Shown here piece after piece: positions 58,472-64,000 of a stretch of DNA of 64,000 bases. The position numbers were made by a program, and so were the translations under genes. Location of the stretch: contig JABRWF010000006.1 in assembly GCA_018343915.1 (NCBI GenBank), forward strand, positions 1,488,001-1,552,000. Direction: 5' to 3'. Origin of the DNA: Agroathelia rolfsii (lineage: Eukaryota > Basidiomycota > Agaricomycetes > Amylocorticiales > Amylocorticiaceae). Under the pieces are notes generated by a model. The model saw only the letters and a list, made by a program, of their open reading frames with translations. It was not told where the DNA came from and searched no databases. How positions within the stretch are numbered: the first letter of the stretch is position 1; every line of letters begins with the position of its first letter.

Positions 58472-60246
58472 ATGTCTGTGGCCACTGTCCCGCCGAGCTC
58501 TCTCAAATTCCCTGTGGGAGAAGATGCTACAACATCATCCGAGGCGTTTGACGTATACACTGTGTATCAGCGATATCTAACCGATGAAAACGTTCGTTAA
58601 TCTCTTTTGGATTTTAGTCCATTTATTCTGAATTAAGTCAAGATTTCTCCTCCTCTGGCCGCTATACTTGCTCTGACAGAACTCATCGAAACTTCCAATG
58701 GTCCGGTCTTTGCCGATCGAATCTCTGATTTCTAATTCTCAAATGAAAAACATGCATAGCTGGGACCATGTTCGAGCTCGTACAAGCCTTGAATGACGGC
58801 GCTGAAGCATTGAAGAGCAAATCCTCCAATCCGATCAGTCTGAGTGCAGGCTGTGAGCTTATGATCGCCTTCGTCACCCTGATCAAACATGATGCAGCGG
58901 TATTGCGCATGAATCTTGGATAATTGAATGACACACTGATTGTTTGCTTTCCCTAGAGTTTTTCCCAACTCAAAACGGAGCTAGCCAAGCAGGGTAGGAA
59001 GTATGCCCAAGAAGCATCCACATTTCGTGATAAAATTGCGGATCAGACTCTAGGTTTTATTAAAGACGACTCCGTGGTATGAATCACTAGTCATTTTCTT
59101 CATATATGCTGAGAATATATTTATCCTGATGAAAAGATACCTTTACGTTTACTAGATTTTAACGCATTCATACTCGAGGGTCGTCATGCGTGCTCTTCTC
59201 CGAGCTCACAAGCGAAAGAGGATATCAGTCTACGTCACTGAGGCTCGGCCTCGAGGCCTTGGGTTCGTAAAGGAATTCGTCATGTAATACGCATATAGCT
59301 CGTTAATATCTTTTCTCTCTCCCTCAATCAGCATCAAAACTTGCGAGGCCTTGACAGCAGCTGGAATTCCCTGCACCGTCGTGCTGGACTCAGCCGTTGC
59401 ATATGTCATGGATAAGGTCCGATTTTTCCTCTTCGGCAACTCTCGGTCAGGAGGGCATATTTTTGTGGCTTACCACAAGTTTATCTATTCATACAGGTTG
59501 ACTTCGTCCTTGTCGGATCCGAAGCGGTCGTAGAGAGTGGCGGATTGATAAACGCCGTCGGTAGCAATCAGATAGCGATCATTGCAAAAGCAGCCAGGAA
59601 ACCATTCTATGCTCTTGCTGAGAGGTACGTCAATGTCATGCTTATGCGTCATTGAAAGGATTAGATTGATACTGATGGTTGTTATCAATATCATTATTGT
59701 ATCACTAGTTACAAGTTCCATCGCCTGTTTCCATTGGGTCAATACGATCTACCTACGCACAAGAAGAACATATTATCATTTCCGCCACCGATGCAAAGAG
59801 CACATGCGCCCCTAACCGCGCGACCGTCGATTATGTCACCTTCCCCTGCTGTTTTATCACTACGTGAGACAGCACAGTCCAACGCCCAGAGGAGCAAACT
59901 CAAGCTAGCAATGCCATCTCGTGATCCATTGATGATGTCTCCGGAGCAGCTTGCCCGGAATCCCGATGTCGATTATACTAGGTATGAGTGAATTTATCCG
60001 TGTTCTATTTCACGTGTATGATTTGTCTACTAAATAAAACTGACTTGATTTGTTTTATTCCACGCTACTAGGCCAGATCTAATCTCACTGTGAGTGTCGT
60101 TACATCCGAGTCGCGTATCTTGTGATTTATATCTTCTATGAACACATGTGATGTTCTCGGTGTTTCTATACAGGGTATTCTCCGATGTTGGCAGTCTAAC
60201 GCCTGAAGGCGTAACCACCTATCTAGTCGGCATGTTCGCAGGTTGA
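58472..60246 (+). CDS. GCN3: Translation initiation factor eIF2B subunit alpha (Gcn3)
   Basis: Regulatory subunit of the eIF2 guanine-nucleotide exchange factor; senses phosphorylated eIF2. About ten short exons (first 58472-58591, second 58644-58701, last ending at the TGA 60244-60246). Family landmarks: ISPPLAAILALTELIE, GTMFELVQALNDGAEAL, LSAGCELMIAFVT, the Rossmann-like ILTHSYSRVVMRALLRA, RISVYVTEARPRGLG, TVVLDSAVAYVMDKVDFVLVG, GLINAVGSNQIAIIAKA, YKFHRLFPLGQYDLP, and DYTRPDLISLVFSDVGSLTPE at the C-terminus. Between QYDLP and DYTRP lies a stretch of about 70 residues rich in Ser, Pro, Met and Arg, much longer than in the animal protein as I recall it. Exon 2 uses an AAG 3' splice site. Confidence 0.92.
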
Positions 60247-62652
60247 AATTCCTGTAGCACGTTCCCTTTTGCCCGCTCGGAGCTTGGACCGGTGTTAATA
60301 TTCAACTGCGTCATCCAGCTGCATCAGTAACATTGGGCATAATGCGGGATTTGTAAAATAATTTCTTCGTGTACAGACATAAAAGACCACGACGTAGCTG
60401 ATCAGATGTTAATGATAAGGGGATGGGCGGTGACTCAGTTCAAAGACTGTTTATCTAGTCATGCATTTATTTAGGCTCTGTGAAATACTCTCTGAGGTAC
60501 TGATGACGATGATAGATTATGATGATAGATACAGGACTAGCCCCCTTTGTTATATCTAGTATGATGTATGCGTTTCAATTACAATCATTTTCTCGGAGCA
60601 GTGGACCGACTTTGAATACGAGTTAATATCATTGCACGCATGCACCTCCGTGGCTAGGTAGGTAGAATACTTTGAATGTCAAATAGCTTCAGTTTTTTGT
60701 CTGCAGATTACGCACATGATGGTTGCGGATTGCTGCATAAGTCCTTAACATAGTAAAATTCGCATGTGCCAAGACGATCAGCGGAATGAAATGAGTTATC
60801 CTCAGCATCTTCTCCGAGACCAGCGATGTCTAATAAGCGCACAAGTCCTGCGCATACAGATTAGATTATCGTATAATCACCATACATCATGTATCGTCTT
60901 ACATATGTCATATATGACATGATTGACGTAAGGACAGTACTATCTTGAGAGGAGGAAGAACGTAGACGAAAAGAAAGGCGATTACGAAAATTCTTGTGAC
61001 CGGCGGTCCACAGTCCAGTGACTTGTTTTCCTTCCTGATGAAATTTTGAGTAGGGAAAACCTGAAAACCCTTTCCAAGCAGTAACTGGGACGTGCATCTT
61101 CATGTTCAATAGTATACTAAGCCTACAAGCTTACTAGACACACATACATACTGACACACAAAAAACACACGAAACACACACAGCGACATACATATATATG
61201 CACACGTTTGGTCAACTCGGCACTTTTAGTTCGACCTGTCTAGGCTAACAATGAGGAAAAAATATCCCCAAGACATGGCGTATCTCTTCCCCATCCTCAC
61301 CCCTCTTCCCTTCCAGAAAAACACGTGCAGTTGTTGCTGTGATTTGGAATTCAGCGCAACCCGCCATTAAGGGCAATAATTATATACAAGTATGCGCATA
61401 ATAACCACATTCCTATACCGTGCTTCGAACTCGTGCTTGCAGGGACAAGAATTTAAAACACGACTTGTCTACAGAGTGACAAAATAGGGGGGAGGGAGGA
61501 TAAACAAGAAATGATGAGGATGAATAATGATGATAGAAGAGGAGTGCGGGTTCCTCCTTCCTTTCCCTGTAATGAAAAACTCTCGGCTGCAATGTGCGCG
61601 CACAAGATATTGAAGTTGGCGGAGAGATTCCGAGAGAGAGGGCGAGAGGAGGGAAAGGCTTGTTTCCCCGAATTCGATTCGTTGTGTAACCCTCGGCTAC
61701 CTTGCATGTCTGATACAGGAAAGCATGCATCAGCAATTTCCGTGGATGGGGAGAAGTTTATCCTGTTGTGATATAGATAACGAGATCTTACAAGCTTTTT
61801 TCCTCGGAAGGTAAGAAAAAAAAAATAGACCGTCTCCATCATTTCACTTGCCTGCGTGTTGCGATATACTATCCGACGGATGCTATTTAGGAAAGATAGG
61901 CCCACGAGGAGTATCACGGAAGATCCTACCGGGACGAACAAGCAGCAAGTAGAGCTCGAATCGCAAAGCTCCGGTTGCCAAATAGCCTTCAAAGCTAAAT
62001 GAGATGCATATATCATGGCAAGCCTGTTCCGCGGAAGTTATGACATGTCCTCTCGTGTCACGCATGCATTCGGGTGTTGTGCTTGTCCTGTTGTTGCTTA
62101 CTGGTGGATGATGGATACTAGGGGTGGCGTTATCACACGTCCATCGATGACAATGTCTGACTGGCGGCTGCGTTCGTTCGTGCTTTCCTCCCTTCAGCGT
62201 GCTTCCAGTTTCAAGTTCGGATTAGGAAGATGACGATTTGAACTTGTGGGGGCGTGCGGATCCTCTTCATTTTTTCATTCTGTTTCTGATGGTGGGTGGG
62301 CGAACAACAGAACAGCTGCTCCAGCACACCTCCAATGCGCACAGACGTACACATTCTCCCTACCACGGCCCGGAGGTGCCTGTGCGAGCCACACGTCCGA
62401 TCGCATTAGCGATACTGTGTTTCGAACATTTTCGCCAACACGGTGCTATTGCCGTACAAGTATAAATTCTGTCGACGCCCGAAACGATGCAAAAACCCAG
62501 AACAGAACTCACCGATTCCGAGTCGACTGCTACTCACTACTACTCTGCTACCGTAAATCGCGAACAGCTTCTTCTTCTACCGCACCTTCTCTTCCCCACT
62601 GTTTATCGTCCTCCCTCGCATCGTATCTATACACTCATAACTCACGTTCTCG
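60247..62652. other. 2.4-kb gene-poor region
   Basis: No gene could be supported on either strand. A CA-rich microsatellite-like stretch lies at about 61130-61205. Several open stretches on the minus strand near 61450-62060 contain hydrophobic sequence but give no coherent spliced product. Confidence 0.45.
61130..61205. repeat. Imperfect CA/ACAT microsatellite
   Basis: Repeated ACAC, ACAT and ATAT units interrupted by AAAAAA and GAA; low-complexity, not coding. Confidence 0.5.
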
Positions 62653-63296
62653 ATGTGTCATTGGCGCCGGTACGGCAATTTTACCTTTACTCGCACTCAT
62701 TATGGCCATGATCTGATTGAATTGGGTTATACAGCGTCCGCAACACTTATCTTAAATGCGGTCATAAGTATGATCTGGTGAGTGCATTGCCGATATCACA
62801 AACAAGCATGTGTGGGCTTACAAAATGCTATGGTTTACTCCCGGCAGGAGGACCAGATGATCCAATGCGAGGACCGGTTTTGCAGGTTTTCGCTAACGCA
62901 TCCATCCAATTGCGTGCCACCGAATTGCACACAGACATGCTGGCAAAAGTGAATAACCTTCTCCCGTTCCCATGACGTATTTGAGTTTCGCAGACTGATT
63001 GCATCTTTCTCTGTATGTTTTGCTCATGCGCGTGCAGCCGGCAATACCCTAAACAGTACAGTAAGTCGAATACCCTTGTGTGCAATGATGAATAGTCTTG
63101 GCTAACCACGTATATGCTTGCTCCTTGCTTCCTGTCACTCCCTCATTCAAATTTGCTTTTTTGCCTTTACGCGTCCGCTCCATCTCATTTCGTCTCGTCT
63201 GACCCCACGCTCTCTCCAGACCCGCAGATTGACAATTGGTGCCCGGGCTGTGTTGAGCGAGGTATCGCTCCTGGTATCGCTCCTGGTCGTGTTTAA
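62653..63296 (+). CDS. Small Cys-rich protein of mushroom type (86 aa, five exons)
   Basis: Five exons (62653-62669, 62735-62777, 62848-62948, 63038-63060, 63220-63296) sum to 261 nt with all phases matching. The first exon is 17 nt. The product starts MCHWRRVRNTYLKCGHKYDL, then IQCEDRFCRFSLTHPSNC, PPNCTQTCWQNRQYPKQY, and NPQIDNWCPGCVERG. Nine or more Cys plus conserved His suggest a small zinc-binding protein without signal peptide. The motif order (MC, CGH, C-x4-C-x-FS-x-x-H, C-x3-C, CPxC) is the same as in the gene at 26735, so the two are distant relatives. I recall highly similar short proteins across Agaricomycetes, all uncharacterised. The last intron (159 nt) is long for this genome, and the tail carries a duplicated GIAP. 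Confidence 0.75.
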
Positions 63297-64000
63297 CTCG
63301 GGCGCTATCGTTGTCAAATAGGCAATTAATGGGAGGAGAGGAAAGACAGCTCATTTTACATTACAGCTATATTAAATCAACGCAGTGCGTTGCCTGCGGG
63401 CGAGTTTGTTGGGGGGACATGTTTACCAACTGGGGAGCACGCCGCAGGATGGCGTGTCGCACCAGATACAGCCACACGGTGAAGAGCCTCTCGCGAACGG
63501 CACTATTAGCCTGCGAGGGAGTATCCTCACTAATGTGTATGACTGGCATGTTTTTATTTTATTTCCCCCACTCGACTTTTCGTATGCATGCAAGTGTGCA
63601 TGTAATTTATTTTTAAAAGTCTCTTTTTTTTGCCTCATGTAGTGTCTTTGTAATTCCACAATCAATGACGTTTGATACACCGATGTGAGGCCGAGTAGAC
63701 TCGGAGCAGTGTTGTATTGTGGCCAGCAGGTGAAGTTCCCAGGTCACTTGGTCTAAGACAGCAGGCGTAAAGAGGGTATTGTACAGGCTAGTGGTGCAAT
63801 GGAGCATGAAAGGTAGCGGAAGACAGAGAATTACGAGAGTCCATAGGTAGGCAAACTTGTGGACTCGGTCATGATTGCATTGACTAGAAGTGTGGAGAGT
63901 AATCATGGGGCTTCGGAACTGACATGACAGATGCACGCGCACCCAGTGCATAGGCGATATCTATGTCCAAGAAGAAGATAGTGTACAAGGGAAATAGTAC
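63297..64000. other. Right-end region without supported gene
   Basis: Hydrophobic reading frames occur on the minus strand near the window edge (63828-64000). They could be the 3' end of a membrane-protein gene that continues outside, but the evidence is too thin to call. Confidence 0.35.

Noticed and set aside
61453..62016. 187-codon minus-strand open frame with hydrophobic segments
   Set aside because: Composition is uneven, includes low-complexity runs, and no exon set gave a coherent protein.
62246..62716. 156-codon plus-strand frame and a 74-codon frame after TATAAATT (62462)
   Set aside because: They overlap the promoter and first exon of the Cys-rich gene in other frames and look non-coding.
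63613..64000. Hydrophobic minus-strand frames at the right edge
   Set aside because: Could be the 3' end of a membrane-protein gene, but without upstream sequence two incompatible splice models fit equally well.

Overview
This is a gene-dense window of a filamentous basidiomycete nuclear genome, most likely an Agaricomycete. Almost every gene is cut by many short introns (mostly 48-65 nt, GT-AG). Protein content is purely eukaryotic and fungal: 1,3-beta-glucan synthase, a UPF0658 Golgi protein, a Gpt2-type acyltransferase, gamma-tubulin complex and XMAP215 proteins. Two tiny Cys-rich genes belong to a type I associate with mushroom genomes. I rebuilt 24 protein genes by following reading frames across splice sites; for most of them the summed exon lengths are a multiple of three. 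I found no tRNA, rRNA, CRISPR array, transposon or virus-like gene.

Layout. 1-8048: 3' end of glucan synthase FKS1, a small secreted protein, a Hook-interacting FHIP protein, and a DNAJC9-like histone co-chaperone. 8768-14366: a 14-exon UPF0658 membrane protein with a 3-nt exon, a SET lysine methyltransferase, and a short-chain dehydrogenase. 14520-20896: two minus-strand nuclear-type proteins, one large and unrecognised, one with a CCCH zinc finger. 22252-25871: YheT-like alpha/beta hydrolase, RWDD1/Gir2, mitochondrial bS21. 26735-31000: a Cys-rich mini-gene, pirin, and the ribosome-assembly factor Nsa1/WDR74. 31007-52804: the GID ubiquitin ligase subunit Rmd5, then Sfi1, GCP3/Spc98 and XMAP215/Stu2 in a row, then a glycerol-3-phosphate acyltransferase. 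53050-60246: methionine aminopeptidase 1 with a 2-nt exon, an unrecognised 301-residue protein, and eIF2B-alpha. 60247-64000 is gene-poor apart from a second Cys-rich mini-gene.

How the genes relate. Most are unrelated housekeeping genes. The exception is 32.7-49.6 kb, where three microtubule-organising-centre genes sit side by side: Sfi1 (spindle pole body scaffold), GCP3 (gamma-tubulin complex) and XMAP215 (microtubule polymerase that works with the gamma-tubulin complex). The last two are head to head across only 215 bp. Other close divergent pairs are RWDD1/bS21m (113 bp), WDR74/RMD5 (223 bp) and SET/SDR (221 bp).

The points most worth checking are the 2-nt and 3-nt micro-exons, the two intron-riddled Cys-rich mini-genes, the MTOC gene cluster, and a pair of MluI cell-cycle boxes upstream of the histone co-chaperone. 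Splice coordinates were worked out by eye and may be off by a base in places.
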